64,000 nt of DNA from Nocardia wallacei (lineage in GTDB: Bacteria; Actinomycetota; Actinomycetes; Mycobacteriales; Mycobacteriaceae): contig NZ_AP023396.1 of assembly GCF_014466955.1 (NCBI RefSeq), forward strand, positions 4,278,001 to 4,342,000, in the 5' to 3' direction. The notes below the pieces were generated by a model, which worked only from the letters and a program-made list of their open reading frames with translations, was not told the origin of the DNA and ran no database searches. Made by a program: the position numbers and the translations under genes. Of the stretch, positions 34,473 through 42,520 are shown one piece after another. Within the stretch, counting starts at the first letter, position 1, and every line of letters starts with the position of its first letter.

Positions 34473-34631
34473 CTATCGCCCGAAGATCCGGCGCCGCCGG
34501 TCGGTGCCGGAATTCTGATGTCCGTCGCACCACTGCGCGGCGGGTACCGCGGCTCGGACCTGTGCGACATGGGCGCCGCAGCCCGACCAGGTTGTCTTGC
34601 CGCACACCGTGCAGCGGACGGGATTGCACAT
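34473..34631 (-). CDS. Small zinc-finger-like protein with two CxxC-type pairs
   Basis: 52 residues, preceded by GAAGGGAAG. The sequence begins MCNPVRCTVCGKTTWSGCGAH and continues with QWCDGH, giving six cysteines plus histidines spaced as in small zinc-ribbon proteins. It is embedded between the CMD/AhpD-like and DUF302 genes (gaps of 24 and 19 bp), which supports it being a real gene. A basic RRRR stretch lies near the C-terminus. It may bind metal or react with sulfur species; the function is not known. Confidence 0.72.
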   Translation of the reverse strand: MCNPVRCTVCGKTTWSGCGAHVAQVRAAVPAAQWCDGHQNSGTDRRRRIFGR

Positions 34632-34655
34632 GGGGACTTCCCTTCTCGTGGACGC

Positions 34656-35039
34656 TCACTCCGGAGCGTCGCCGTCGGCGAATTCGCAGAACGCCTCGTA
34701 CGCACGGGCACCGTGGATCGTGGCGGGACCGCCGTGCATGAGGAAGGTGACGCCGATGGCCTCGGCAGCCTCCTGCCGACTGGCCCCCGCGCGGGCGGCG
34801 GCCTGCCCGTGCGAGGCGATGCAGCCGTCGCAGCCCTCGACCACCCCGATCGCCAACGCGATCAGCTCCTTCGTTTTGCGGTCGAGCGCACCCGGCGCGA
34901 ACGCCGCCTTACTCAACTCGCCGAAACCCTGATAGACCCCAGGAATGGCACGGCGGAGCTCCCGGTGCAACGGCGAAAGGTCGCGCAGTACCTCGGAGCC
35001 GTGCGGAGCGGCGTGGGCGCGATCGGCGGGTGCTGACAT
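34656..35039 (-). CDS. Carboxymuconolactone decarboxylase / AhpD-like family protein
   Basis: 127 residues. AhpD-fold with LDRKTKELIALAIGVVEGCDGCIASHGQAAARAGAS, containing the redox CxxC (C-D-G-C) followed by SH, as in AhpD-type peroxidase partners and YciW/CMD proteins. Probably a thiol-dependent reductase or peroxidase. ATG 35039 chosen because AAAGGA lies at proper distance. First gene of the minus-strand half of the CsoR-family regulon; its promoter overlaps the twin palindromes. Confidence 0.84.
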   Translation of the reverse strand: MSAPADRAHAAPHGSEVLRDLSPLHRELRRAIPGVYQGFGELSKAAFAPGALDRKTKELIALAIGVVEGCDGCIASHGQAAARAGASRQEAAEAIGVTFLMHGGPATIHGARAYEAFCEFADGDAPE

Positions 35040-35060
35040 CGGATTTCCTTTCTGTTCCAC

Positions 35061-35107
35061 ATCCCCCCGGGGGGATATCTGTCAGCATAGCATCCCCCCG
35101 GGGGGAT
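35061..35107. promoter_or_regulatory. Twin perfect palindromes: CsoR-family operator in a divergent promoter
   Basis: The 16-bp perfect palindrome ATCCCCCCGGGGGGAT occurs twice, at 35061-35076 and 35092-35107, 31 bp apart (about three helical turns). The centre G/C run flanked by AT resembles known CsoR/CstR operators. It sits between the csoR-type gene (start 35156) and the divergent CMD-CxxC-DUF302 operon (start 35039), so one repressor could control both directions. Confidence 0.8.
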
Positions 35108-35155
35108 ATACTCGTCTGTGCGGCGGTAGCCGCATTAGACAAAGGAGGCAGACCT

Positions 35156-35416
35156 ATGCGGCTGGAGCCCGAGAGCGTCAAGGCGGTGACCACCCGGATG
35201 AAGCGGGCCCATGGCCACCTCGCCACTGTCATCCGCATGATGGAAGAGGGCGCCGACTGCGAGGACGTCCTCACTCAACTCGCCGCGGTCAACAAGGCCC
35301 TCAGCCGTAGCGGGTACGCGCTGGTGGCCACCGGCCTCCAGCAGTGCCTCACCACCGGCGGCCCGGACAGCGTCGACACGAAGAAGATGGAAAGACTCTT
35401 CCTCTCCTTCGCCTGA
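35156..35416 (+). CDS. CsoR/CstR-family transcriptional repressor (DUF156)
   Basis: 86 residues, all-helical CsoR fold. The first conserved Cys is C35 (GADCEDVLTQLAAVNKAL) and the second C64 (GLQQCL). In copper-sensing CsoR a His lies four residues before the second Cys; here that residue is Gly60, so the Cu(I) site is incomplete. The two-Cys, no-His arrangement is like CstR-type persulfide sensors. AAAGGAGG precedes the ATG. The divergent genes encode thiol/Cys-rich proteins, consistent with reactive sulfur sensing. The twin palindromes upstream are its likely operator. Confidence 0.85.
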   Translation: MRLEPESVKAVTTRMKRAHGHLATVIRMMEEGADCEDVLTQLAAVNKALSRSGYALVATGLQQCLTTGGPDSVDTKKMERLFLSFA

Positions 35417-35425
35417 ACGCCCCGG

Positions 35426-35626
35426 CTACTGTCGCCTCCCGTACCGATCGTGCAGCAGCCGCCGTCCGGCCGAATCCTCCGCGTGCACGACGCGTAGTTC
35501 GCGGCCGCGGCGCGCGGCCAGGTCCGCGGCCCAGTCGAGCGCCGTCGCGGCGCCGGGGGAACCGTCGATCCCGACCACGACAGGAGCCGAGGCCAGACGA
35601 TGTCTGTCGTTGTGCCACTGCGTCAT
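35426..35626 (-). pseudogene. Truncated universal stress protein (N-terminal 66 residues)
   Basis: Starts like the full-length USPs (RHRLASAPVVVGIDGSPGAA, then ALDWAADLAARRGRELRVVH) with a good GGAAGGAAG ribosome site, but ends after 66 residues where the family continues for about 240 more. The downstream sequence is the end of the csoR-type gene, so the 3' part was deleted. It lies just downstream of the pfkB stub, matching the order hspX-pfkB-usp of the M. tuberculosis Rv2031c-Rv2028c cluster. Confidence 0.8.
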
Positions 35627-35655
35627 TGCCGCTTCCTTCCGGTCGGAGTCGGGGC

Positions 35656-35766
35656 TCACACGCGGCCCACGCGGGTACGCGCTACCGCGCACACCGCCAT
35701 TGCGGGTGTTCCGACGGGGGTGGCGATGTCGAGCGCGGGGTTCATCGTGAGCGTGACGATCGACAT
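35656..35766 (-). pseudogene. N-terminal stub of pfkB
   Basis: 36 codons. The first 16 residues (MSIVTLTMNPALDIAT) are those of the intact PfkB at 4955-5893 and the nucleotide sequence and leader are nearly identical to 5845-5930; it then diverges into VGTPAMAVCAVARTRVGRV and a stop. It lies 28 bp downstream of hspX. The rest of the kinase is missing. Confidence 0.82.
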
Positions 35767-35804
35767 CGCGGCACCTTCCTCGGGTCCGGGCCGGCTACTC
35801 GCCG
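35718..35804 (-). repeat. Duplicated segment copy B, part 1
   Basis: Counterpart of 5845-5930; covers the start of the pfkB stub and its leader up to the 3' end of hspX. Confidence 0.8.
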
Positions 35805-36217
35805 GACTTGATCTCGACCTTCTTGGGCTGTGCCGTGGGCTCGCTCAACGGCACCGTGACAGTGAGAATTCCTTGGGCGTACTCGGCGGCGATGTCGTCG
35901 TCGCGGGCGCCGGCCGGCAGCGTGACGGTGCGTACGAACGATCCGTAGCTGAACTCCGAGCGACCCCTCTCCTCGTGCTTTTCGCTGCGCTCGGCCTTGA
36001 TGGTCAGCTGCCCGTCCCGGACCGACACCTCGACATCCTTCTCCGGGTCGACGCCCGGGATCTCGGCGCGCACCACGTAGCGGCCGTCGTCGACGGTGTC
36101 CTCGACCCGCAGCACGTGAGCGCCGAACAGCGGCAGATGCGCGGGTGGGAAGGCGTTCCAGAGATCCGCCATTTCCGACAGCAGCGAACCGGGACGATGG
36201 GCCGGAAGCAAATTCAT
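35795..36217 (-). CDS. hspX: Hsp20/alpha-crystallin small heat shock protein (HspX/Acr-like)
   Basis: 140 residues (M. tuberculosis HspX has 144). The alpha-crystallin domain spans about 40-128: IRVEDTVDDGRYVVRAEIPGVDPEKD-type start, HEERGRSEFSYGSFVRTVTLP and YAQGILTVTVPLSE with the conserved G-x-L near the end. An ATP-independent chaperone that holds unfolding proteins; in M. tuberculosis the most strongly DosR-induced protein. CGAGGAG precedes the ATG. It is followed by stubs of pfkB and usp. A DosR-like box lies 88 bp upstream. Confidence 0.93.
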   Translation of the reverse strand: MNLLPAHRPGSLLSEMADLWNAFPPAHLPLFGAHVLRVEDTVDDGRYVVRAEIPGVDPEKDVEVSVRDGQLTIKAERSEKHEERGRSEFSYGSFVRTVTLPAGARDDDIAAEYAQGILTVTVPLSEPTAQPKKVEIKSGE

Positions 36218-36243
36218 GATTTCTCCTCGAATCGGGAAATGCT

Positions 36244-36330
36244 GGCACTGTCGATTTCACGTCCCGCGCTGCGGCGCGAGTAGGGCATCGAGTAGTTCGC
36301 CCCGGTGACCGAAGTCCCGGCCGATTCCGG
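36244..36330 (-). repeat. Duplicated segment copy B, part 2 (hspX promoter)
   Basis: Counterpart of 5951-6038, with similarity continuing weakly for another 30 bp. Contains the DosR-like box at 36305-36318. Confidence 0.78.
36305..36318 (-). promoter_or_regulatory. DosR-like box upstream of hspX
   Basis: GGGACTTCGGTCAC on the minus strand, 11 of 14 matches, 88 bp before the hspX ATG. Confidence 0.57.
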
Positions 36331-36410
36331 TGCGGAGATGTACGACCGCACGCGGGTGGCGTACCGCACCGCACACGTGGCGCCCGCACTGCGCATGTGC
36401 CCGCTGGGCC

Positions 36411-36424
36411 AGGTCCTTCGTCCC
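36411..36424 (+). promoter_or_regulatory. DosR-like box before the GyrI-DUF302 gene
   Basis: AGGTCCTTCGTCCC, 10 of 14 matches, 55 bp before the ATG at 36479. Confidence 0.45.
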
Positions 36425-36478
36425 TCGACACGGCCACTGTTCCGGCGCACTCTCGGCCACAGAGAGAGGAGGAATGGG

Positions 36479-37366
36479 ATGGAGTATCGAATCGATGCCT
36501 GCGAGACGGTGCCGCAGGCTGTGCTGCGCATGCCACGGGAGGTGCGGCCCGATCGGCTGGGCGAGGACATCGCCGCCGGAATGCGGGAATTGACCGCGAC
36601 TGTCCGGCGCGCGGGGCTGACCGCCTGCGGCGCGCCGACTCTCACGTTTCGCGACGAGACGGCACCGGACGAGACGGCGATCGTGGATTTCGGTGTGCCC
36701 GTCGAACCGGCCCCCACCTTGGGTCCGCGCTCGGGCGCCGAGGTGCTCGTGTCTCCCGGCGCGACGGTCGCGAGAACCTGCCATCGAGGTGGTTACGGTA
36801 GCCTCGCCGACGCTTACCGCGCCCTGCAGGAATGGATGGACGCAGCCGGGTACCACCCGGTCGGCCCGGCGACCGAAGTCTATCTCGTCGGACCCGACGA
36901 GGTGAGCGACCCACGAAGGCTGATCACCGAGATCCGCATCCCGATCGCACCGTCACCCGTGATCGCCGTACGCGTCGACGCGCCATTCCCCGATGTACTC
37001 GAGAGAACTCGCAAGTCGTTGCGGCAGCAGGGTTTCCGTATCCTCACCGAGACCGATGTGCAGGGCGTGCTGCGCGACGAGCTGAGCGAGAGCATCGAGG
37101 AGTACAGGGTTCTCGTTGTCTGCAGTCCCTCGCTGACACGCCGCGCGGTGCGTGCCGGCAGCCGGGCGGGACTGCTGCTGTCGTGCAGTGTCGTCGTGCG
37201 CGCGGTCGACGGTGCGGCACTCGTCGAAGCCACCGACCCGGCCGTCCTGACCCGCGCCGCGGATCGAGGGGACCTGCGGCCGCTGGCCGACGACACGCGC
37301 CGTCTCCTCGCCACGGCTCTCGACGCCCTGCGCGCACCAGCGCACCCGGAGCTGGTGGCCGAATGA
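36479..37366 (+). CDS. Fusion of GyrI-like effector-binding domain and DUF302
   Basis: 295 residues. Residues 1-155 resemble the GyrI/AraC effector-binding fold (start EYRIDACETVPQAVLRMPREV, then CHRGGYGSLADAYRALQEWMDAAGYHPVGPATEVYL, a typical small-molecule-binding segment). Residues 160-290 are a DUF302 domain (FPDVLERTRKSLRQQGFRILTETDVQGVL, YRVLVVCSPSLTRRAV, GLLLSCSVVV), related to the stand-alone DUF302 protein at 34058. GAGGAGG lies upstream of the ATG. No DNA-binding domain is present, so it probably binds a ligand rather than acting as a regulator itself. Confidence 0.8.
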   Translation: MEYRIDACETVPQAVLRMPREVRPDRLGEDIAAGMRELTATVRRAGLTACGAPTLTFRDETAPDETAIVDFGVPVEPAPTLGPRSGAEVLVSPGATVARTCHRGGYGSLADAYRALQEWMDAAGYHPVGPATEVYLVGPDEVSDPRRLITEIRIPIAPSPVIAVRVDAPFPDVLERTRKSLRQQGFRILTETDVQGVLRDELSESIEEYRVLVVCSPSLTRRAVRAGSRAGLLLSCSVVVRAVDGAALVEATDPAVLTRAADRGDLRPLADDTRRLLATALDALRAPAHPELVAE

Positions 37367-37417
37367 CCGCTTGTCGGCACCAGCGGACACCGCGATCGCC
37401 GACCCGCCCGCCGGGCC

Positions 37418-37431
37418 ATGACCTTGGTCCC
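37418..37431 (+). promoter_or_regulatory. DosR-like box before the second flavodoxin gene
   Basis: ATGACCTTGGTCCC, 10 of 14 matches and identical to the box at 6063-6076; 59 bp before the ATG. Confidence 0.52.
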
Positions 37432-37490
37432 GTGGCAGCAGGCATCACGCCTCTCACCAGTACGACCCGACCGGGCGCAGGCTCTGTGGC

Positions 37491-38045
37491 ATGGATATGA
37501 ACAAACCCCGTATCGCGGTTATATACGCCTCCGCGCAGGGTTCGACCCGCGAGATCGCCGAATTCATCGGAGCCGTCCTGTCCGACCGCGGCGCCGCCGT
37601 GGAGATCGCCGATGTCGACCACGCGCCGGACCTGTCACGGTTCGACGGGGTCGTGCTCGGCAGTGCCGTGCACGACCGCGCCTTCCTCCCGGCCGCCGCC
37701 GCCTTCGTCCATCACCATCGCGATGACCTCGCGCTGCGGAGCGTGTGGCTGTTCAGCGCCGGTATCGACGCGGCGCTGCGCGGGCCGATCGGTCGCCGGG
37801 TCGCCCACCATGTTCCCAAGGCGATCGCGGCACTTCGCGATTCGATCAGCGCCATCGACTACCGAGCGTTCGCCGGGCACTACGAGCGCATCGGCGTCGA
37901 TCTGCCCGCCCGGATCCGCTACCGGCTGCTGGGCGGCGCTCGCTACGGCGACCTGCGGGACTGGACCGCGATCGCCATCTGGGCGGGTTCCATCGCCGAC
38001 ACACTCCGACTGCCCCGCACCCAAACTTCCGTCATTCACCCGTGA
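37491..38045 (+). CDS. Flavodoxin-domain protein (paralogue of 12628-13212)
   Basis: 184 residues with FMN-loop YASAQGSTREIAEFIG, VVLGSAVHDRAFLPAAAAFV and VWLFSAGIDAALRGPIG. The C-terminal GDLRDWTAIAIWAGSIADTL matches RDWTAIGTWTDSI of the paralogue. HemG-like flavodoxin; role as an electron carrier is inferred. It ends 11 bp before the DUF2267 gene, forming an operon. A second ATG at codon 3 is an alternative start. Confidence 0.83.
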   Translation: MDMNKPRIAVIYASAQGSTREIAEFIGAVLSDRGAAVEIADVDHAPDLSRFDGVVLGSAVHDRAFLPAAAAFVHHHRDDLALRSVWLFSAGIDAALRGPIGRRVAHHVPKAIAALRDSISAIDYRAFAGHYERIGVDLPARIRYRLLGGARYGDLRDWTAIAIWAGSIADTLRLPRTQTSVIHP

Positions 38046-38056
38046 GGACCGAATTC

Positions 38057-38692
38057 ATGTCCTATCAAGATGATCCGCTCGCTCCCGCGGTCCGGACCGC
38101 ACACGACTGGCTGCGCGCGGTGACCGAGGCACTGAACACCTATGACCGGCATCACGCCTACCGAGTGTTGCGGGCGTGGCTGCATGTCGTGCGCGATCGG
38201 CTCCCGGTCGCCTCGGCCGCCCATTTGAGCGCCCAGCTGCCCGAGGTGCTGCGAGGCAGCTTCTACGAGGGCTGGGTGCCCGGCCATGTGCCCGTGGCAC
38301 ACGACGTCACGTCGTGCGTCGAACTGTTCGCGAGTGAGGCGGACGTCTCGCGTTCCGAAGCCGTCGCACTGCTCGGCACCGTGACGGATACGCTCGCCGG
38401 CCTGTTCTCCCCCGGCCAGCTCGACCACGTACTGGCCGTGCTGCCGGGCCGACTGCGCGCCGTACTGCAAGGCATCGAGCCGCCCGAGGTCCCGGAGAAC
38501 GGCACCGCCCAGCCGCCGGATCTCGAAGCGCGGCTGCAGACATTGAGCGACGCCGTGGCCGTGCTCGCCCGGGGGCTCGAGGAACTGCCCGGCACCGAGT
38601 TCGACACCACACGCCGACTGTCGGCCGCTCAGCGCGTCCATCACATGTTGCTGTCGGAAGGGTTGATCGGCTCCGCCGCACCTCGGGGCTGA
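38057..38692 (+). CDS. DUF2267 family protein (long form)
   Basis: 211 residues. The N-terminal 150 residues align with the DUF2267 protein at 22391 (DPLAPAVRTAHDWLRAV, LSAQLPEVLRGSFYEGWVPG, LFSPGQLDHVLAVLPGRLRAVL). It has an additional C-terminal region of about 55 residues with a heptad-like helix (LEARLQTLSDAVAVLARGLEEL) that may be a coiled coil. Function unknown. It lies between the flavodoxin gene (11 bp) and the site-2 protease gene (19 bp), clearly in one transcription unit. Confidence 0.83.
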   Translation: MSYQDDPLAPAVRTAHDWLRAVTEALNTYDRHHAYRVLRAWLHVVRDRLPVASAAHLSAQLPEVLRGSFYEGWVPGHVPVAHDVTSCVELFASEADVSRSEAVALLGTVTDTLAGLFSPGQLDHVLAVLPGRLRAVLQGIEPPEVPENGTAQPPDLEARLQTLSDAVAVLARGLEELPGTEFDTTRRLSAAQRVHHMLLSEGLIGSAAPRG

Positions 38693-38711
38693 CACGAAAG
38701 GGTTTCCCTCG

Positions 38712-39890
38712 ATGTTGAACGACACGATCTCGCTGGGCCGGGTCGCCGGTATCCGCCTCGGCGCACATTGGTCGGTACTTGCCACCATCGCCCTGTTCAC
38801 CTGGATCCTCGGTACCGAACTGCGCGACACCGGCAGCACCGGTTTCGTGTGGGCGGTCGCGGTGGGCGGGGCGGTGGCCCTGTTCGCCGCACTGACCGCA
38901 CACGAGCTGGCGCATTCGATAGTGGCCACCCGCCACGGTGTACGCGTCGAACGCATCGTCCTGTGGCTGCTGGGCGGCGCCTCCGAACTCACCGACGAGC
39001 CGCGCGACGCCCGCACCGAATTCCGGGTCGCGATCGCCGGACCTCTCACCAGCCTCGCGGTCGCGGCTCTCGCCTACGGGACTGCTACCCTCGCCGACAC
39101 CATCGCGCCCGGTGGCGCGGTCGCCGGGGCGCTCACCTGGCTCGCGGTCACGAACGCGGTACTCGCCGTGTTCAATCTGCTTCCCGGCGCCCCACTCGAC
39201 GGTGGCCGCATACTACGCGCGATCATCTGGTGGCGCACCGGAGACCGGCTGCGCTCGGCGACCATCGCCGCCCGCGCCGGCCGCACCCTCGGGACCGCGC
39301 TGATCCTGCTCGGGGTGGCCGAGCTCATCGTCTTCGGGCATCTCGCAGGTGCGTGGATGATGCTGCTCGGGTGGTTCCTGCAGACCGCCGCGAATACCGA
39401 ACTCGCCACCGCCGCGCTGCGACATCGACTGGGCGACATACAGATTCGGGACGTCATGAGCGCACAGCCGATGGCCGTGCCCGGCGACTGGCCGATTGCC
39501 CGGCTGCTCGCGTCCGACGCACCCGCTACCGGGCACCGGGTCTTCCCGGTGGTCGACGCCGACGGTCACCCCGTCGCACTGCTGGCCTGGTCCGACCTCA
39601 CCGCCGTACCGGCCGCCGCACATGCCACCACATCCGTCCGCGCCGCCGCGCATCGACTGCCCCGCGGCACCATCGTCGGCCCGGACGTGCTGCTCGCCGA
39701 CGCCGCCACCCGGGTGGTGCTGCGCCCCGGACTCGACGCCATCACCGTCGTAGACCGCGCGGGGCGCCTCATCGGCCTGGTTACCACCACCGACCTGACC
39801 ACCGCCTGCGACAGGTCGGCACTCGGTCTGCCGGTGCGCAATTCGCGCCCGGCGCATGCGCCGGAACACCACTCGGGGGCACGGCCATGA
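38712..39890 (+). CDS. Site-2 protease (M50) family intramembrane metalloprotease with CBS-like domains (Rv2625c-like)
   Basis: 392 residues, about six membrane segments. Zinc site AHELAHSI (HExxH) near residue 70 and the second metal ligand region NLLPGAPLDGGRILRA near residue 157. The C-terminal part (about 240-375) has two CBS-like units (IRDVMSAQPMAVPGDWPIARLL, VFPVVDADGHPVALLAWSDL and AITVVDRAGRLIGLVTTTDL). It resembles M. tuberculosis Rv2625c in the DosR-controlled Rv2623-Rv2628 cluster. It probably cleaves a transmembrane substrate in response to nucleotide binding. Same operon as the flavodoxin and DUF2267 genes. Confidence 0.87.
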   Translation: MLNDTISLGRVAGIRLGAHWSVLATIALFTWILGTELRDTGSTGFVWAVAVGGAVALFAALTAHELAHSIVATRHGVRVERIVLWLLGGASELTDEPRDARTEFRVAIAGPLTSLAVAALAYGTATLADTIAPGGAVAGALTWLAVTNAVLAVFNLLPGAPLDGGRILRAIIWWRTGDRLRSATIAARAGRTLGTALILLGVAELIVFGHLAGAWMMLLGWFLQTAANTELATAALRHRLGDIQIRDVMSAQPMAVPGDWPIARLLASDAPATGHRVFPVVDADGHPVALLAWSDLTAVPAAAHATTSVRAAAHRLPRGTIVGPDVLLADAATRVVLRPGLDAITVVDRAGRLIGLVTTTDLTTACDRSALGLPVRNSRPAHAPEHHSGARP

Positions 39891-39932
39891 CGGCAGGGCC
39901 CGGCCACCGCAGGCCGATCGACGCCGCGCTGC

Positions 39933-39946
39933 GGGACCTTCGTCCG
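39933..39946 (+). promoter_or_regulatory. DosR-like box upstream of ppsA
   Basis: GGGACCTTCGTCCG, 11 of 14 matches, 65 bp before the ppsA ATG. Confidence 0.57.
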
Positions 39947-40011
39947 TAGTACGCCGCACCCGCCGCGCGTGACCCTGGCATCACAAGACTCGACGACGGA
40001 ATGGAATCGCG

Positions 40012-42372
40012 ATGGATGAGTACGTGGCGGACCTGGGACAGCTGCGGCTGGCGGATGCCGATCGTGCCGGCGGCAAGGGCGCGAACCTCGGTGAGCTGGT
40101 GGCGGCCCGGCTGCCGGTGCCGCCGGGTTTCGTTCTGCTCCGGTCGGCGTATCAGGCCGTTGTCGAACAAGGACCGCACGGCCCGGAACTCGATGACCTA
40201 CACCGACAAGCACTGCGAGCCACCGAAAGCCACGAGCCGCCCGGAGTCCAGCGGCTCGAGGACCTGTGCCGACGCATGCGTGAGCTCGTACTCGACAGCA
40301 AACCCAGCCGGAGCGTGCGAGAGTCGACCGTCGCGGAATATCACCGGCTCGGCGACAATGCGCAGGTAGCGGTGCGTTCTTCGGCCATCGGCGAGGACAG
40401 CGCTACGGCGTCGTTCGCGGGAATGAACCTCTCACGTACCAACATTCGGGGCGACGACGCCCTCATCGACGCGGTGATCGCCTGCTGGGCTTCACTTTTC
40501 ACGCCACGTGTTCTCACCTACCGTGCCCGCCGCCACATGCATCAGCGGCCGGAGATGGCGGTTGTGGTGCAGCGCATGGTCGCCGCACGGCAGGCCGGTG
40601 TGGCATTCACCGCCGACCCCGCCACCGGCCGCCGCGACCGCGTCGTCATCGATGCCGCGCGGGGCCAAGGCGAGGTCGTGGTGTCCGGTTCGGCCGAGCC
40701 CGATACGTACGTCGTGGATGCGAAGACCAGGAAGTTGGTGGAGTCCCGGCTCGGACAGCAAGCCTTCGCCATCGTGCCGGGGCCGGACGGCGACCGGCGC
40801 ATCGACGTGTCCACCGCAGACGCTCGTACCGCGGTACTGACGACCGACCAGGTGCTGGCGGTGACAGACCTCGCGCTCGACGTGCAGCGACACTACGGCG
40901 GCACGCCGCAGGACATCGAATGGGCCTTCGACGAGGACGAGCTGTGGCTCGTCCAGGCCCGGCCGATCACCATGCTGCCCGACCACCCGGGCTCGCAGAC
41001 CGACACCGTCACGGCCGGCCCTGGCATCTTGCTGCACGGCCTCGCCGCCGCACCAGGGCACGCGACCGGCGTCGTCCGCGTGCTGACCTCACCGGCGCAG
41101 GGCGCCACGCTGCGCGACGGTGAGGTGCTGGTAGCGCCGATGACGAATCCGGATTGGCTGCCGACGATCTCGCGCGCCGCCGCCTTGGTCACCGACAGCG
41201 GCGGAATGACCTGTCACGCCGCCATCGTCGCACGGGAACTCGGCGTCCCGTGTGTGGTCGGCACCCGCACCGCCACTACCCGCCTGCACGACGGCCAGCG
41301 GATCACCGTCGACGGCACCGCGGGGCAGATCCGGACCGCGAGCGAGCCGACCGGCACCACGGAGGTCGCGCTCGTTCCCGCGGCCGGCAGCCTGCTCGTC
41401 GCCGAACGCGAGCGCCTCCCCATCCGGCCCGCACTCGCCGAGCCGACCGCCACGCGCATCTACGTCAACATCGCCATGCCGGAGATCGCCGAACACGTCG
41501 CCGCGGCCGACGCGGACGGCGTCGGACTGCTGCGCGCGGAAACTCTTCTCGTGCAAGCACTCGGCGGCCGCCACCCCCGCGACCTCATCGCCCACGGCGA
41601 GGAACGGGCCTTCATCGAGAAGATGGCCGGCTCCCTGCGCCGGATCGCCGCGGCCTTCGCGCCGCGCCCGGTCATCTACCGCGCCACCGACCTGCGCAGC
41701 AACGAGTTCCGCAACCTCGAGGGCGGCTCCCGCTACGAGCCCGTCGAGCACAACCCGATGATCGGTTATCGCGGTTGCTACCGGTATGTGCGCGAGCCCG
41801 AGCTGTTCCGCCTCGAGCTCGCCGCCCTGGCCCGGGTCCGAGAGCGAACCTCCAACCTGCACTTGATGATTCCGTTCGTCCGGACCCGTTGGGAACTCGA
41901 AGCCTGCCTCGAACTGGTGGACGACTCCCCCCTGGGCCGTGACCGCGGCCTGCACCGCTGGGTCATGGCCGAGGTCCCCTCGGTGCTGTACTGGTTGCCC
42001 GAATACGTGCGAGCGGGAATCGACGGCGTGTCCATCGGCAGCAACGACCTCACCCAACTCGTGCTCGGCGTCGACCGTGACTCCGAGCAGTGCGCCGAAC
42101 TGTTCGACGAATCCGACCCGGCCGTCCTCGATGCCATCCGCCGGATCGTCACCACCGCCCGCCGCCTCGGCATCACCTCCTCGCTGTGCGGGCAGGCCCC
42201 CTCCACCCGGCCCGAGTTCGCCGAGCACCTCGTGCGCATGGGCATCACCTCGGTATCGGTCACCCCCGACGCCCTCGCGGCCACCCGTCGCGCCGTCGCC
42301 GCCGCGGAACGCCGCATGCTGCTCGATCAGGCCCTGGATCGCGGGCCCGCAGCAGGGCGCGAACGTCGGTAG
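40012..42372 (+). CDS. ppsA: Phosphoenolpyruvate synthase (PEP/pyruvate dikinase)
   Basis: 786 residues in the classic order: ATP-grasp-like nucleotide domain (about 15-330; [33 protein letters not shown]), phosphohistidine swivel domain (about 345-430; [20 protein letters not shown] with catalytic His402) and a C-terminal PEP-binding TIM barrel (about 440-780; [51 protein letters not shown]). Makes PEP from pyruvate and ATP. As a DosR-linked gene it would feed gluconeogenesis or PEP pools in dormancy. The transcript ends in a strong hairpin. Confidence 0.94.
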   Translation: MDEYVADLGQLRLADADRAGGKGANLGELVAARLPVPPGFVLLRSAYQAVVEQGPHGPELDDLHRQALRATESHEPPGVQRLEDLCRRMRELVLDSKPSRSVRESTVAEYHRLGDNAQVAVRSSAIGEDSATASFAGMNLSRTNIRGDDALIDAVIACWASLFTPRVLTYRARRHMHQRPEMAVVVQRMVAARQAGVAFTADPATGRRDRVVIDAARGQGEVVVSGSAEPDTYVVDAKTRKLVESRLGQQAFAIVPGPDGDRRIDVSTADARTAVLTTDQVLAVTDLALDVQRHYGGTPQDIEWAFDEDELWLVQARPITMLPDHPGSQTDTVTAGPGILLHGLAAAPGHATGVVRVLTSPAQGATLRDGEVLVAPMTNPDWLPTISRAAALVTDSGGMTCHAAIVARELGVPCVVGTRTATTRLHDGQRITVDGTAGQIRTASEPTGTTEVALVPAAGSLLVAERERLPIRPALAEPTATRIYVNIAMPEIAEHVAAADADGVGLLRAETLLVQALGGRHPRDLIAHGEERAFIEKMAGSLRRIAAAFAPRPVIYRATDLRSNEFRNLEGGSRYEPVEHNPMIGYRGCYRYVREPELFRLELAALARVRERTSNLHLMIPFVRTRWELEACLELVDDSPLGRDRGLHRWVMAEVPSVLYWLPEYVRAGIDGVSIGSNDLTQLVLGVDRDSEQCAELFDESDPAVLDAIRRIVTTARRLGITSSLCGQAPSTRPEFAEHLVRMGITSVSVTPDALAATRRAVAAAERRMLLDQALDRGPAAGRERR

Positions 42373-42378
42373 CGACAC

Positions 42379-42410
42379 GGTCCCGCGCAGCCGATCCGCC
42401 GCGCGGGACC
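42379..42410 (+). terminator. Hairpin terminator after ppsA
   Basis: Perfect 10-bp stem GGTCCCGCGC/GCGCGGGACC with a 12-nt loop, starting 7 bp after the ppsA stop. No T-run follows, as is common in high-GC actinobacteria. Confidence 0.65.
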
Positions 42411-42431
42411 TCGCGTTCGCCAGTCGGTCAG

Positions 42432-42445
42432 GTGACCTTTTTCCC
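42432..42445 (+). promoter_or_regulatory. DosR-like box before the PPOX gene
   Basis: GTGACCTTTTTCCC, 10 of 14 matches, 76 bp before the start codon proposed for the next gene. Confidence 0.47.
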
Positions 42446-42520
42446 TGTCGGGCACATCCCATCGATGCTGCACTGAAATAGGAAGGCTGATTTCGCAAAT
42501 ATGAAAGCAGGTTGAGTCCA

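Noticed and set aside
39887..39949. 20-codon frame overlapping the stop of the site-2 protease gene
   Set aside because: It has ATGA overlap, but its 3' part is the DosR-like box before ppsA and there is no membrane or domain signal; probably coincidental.
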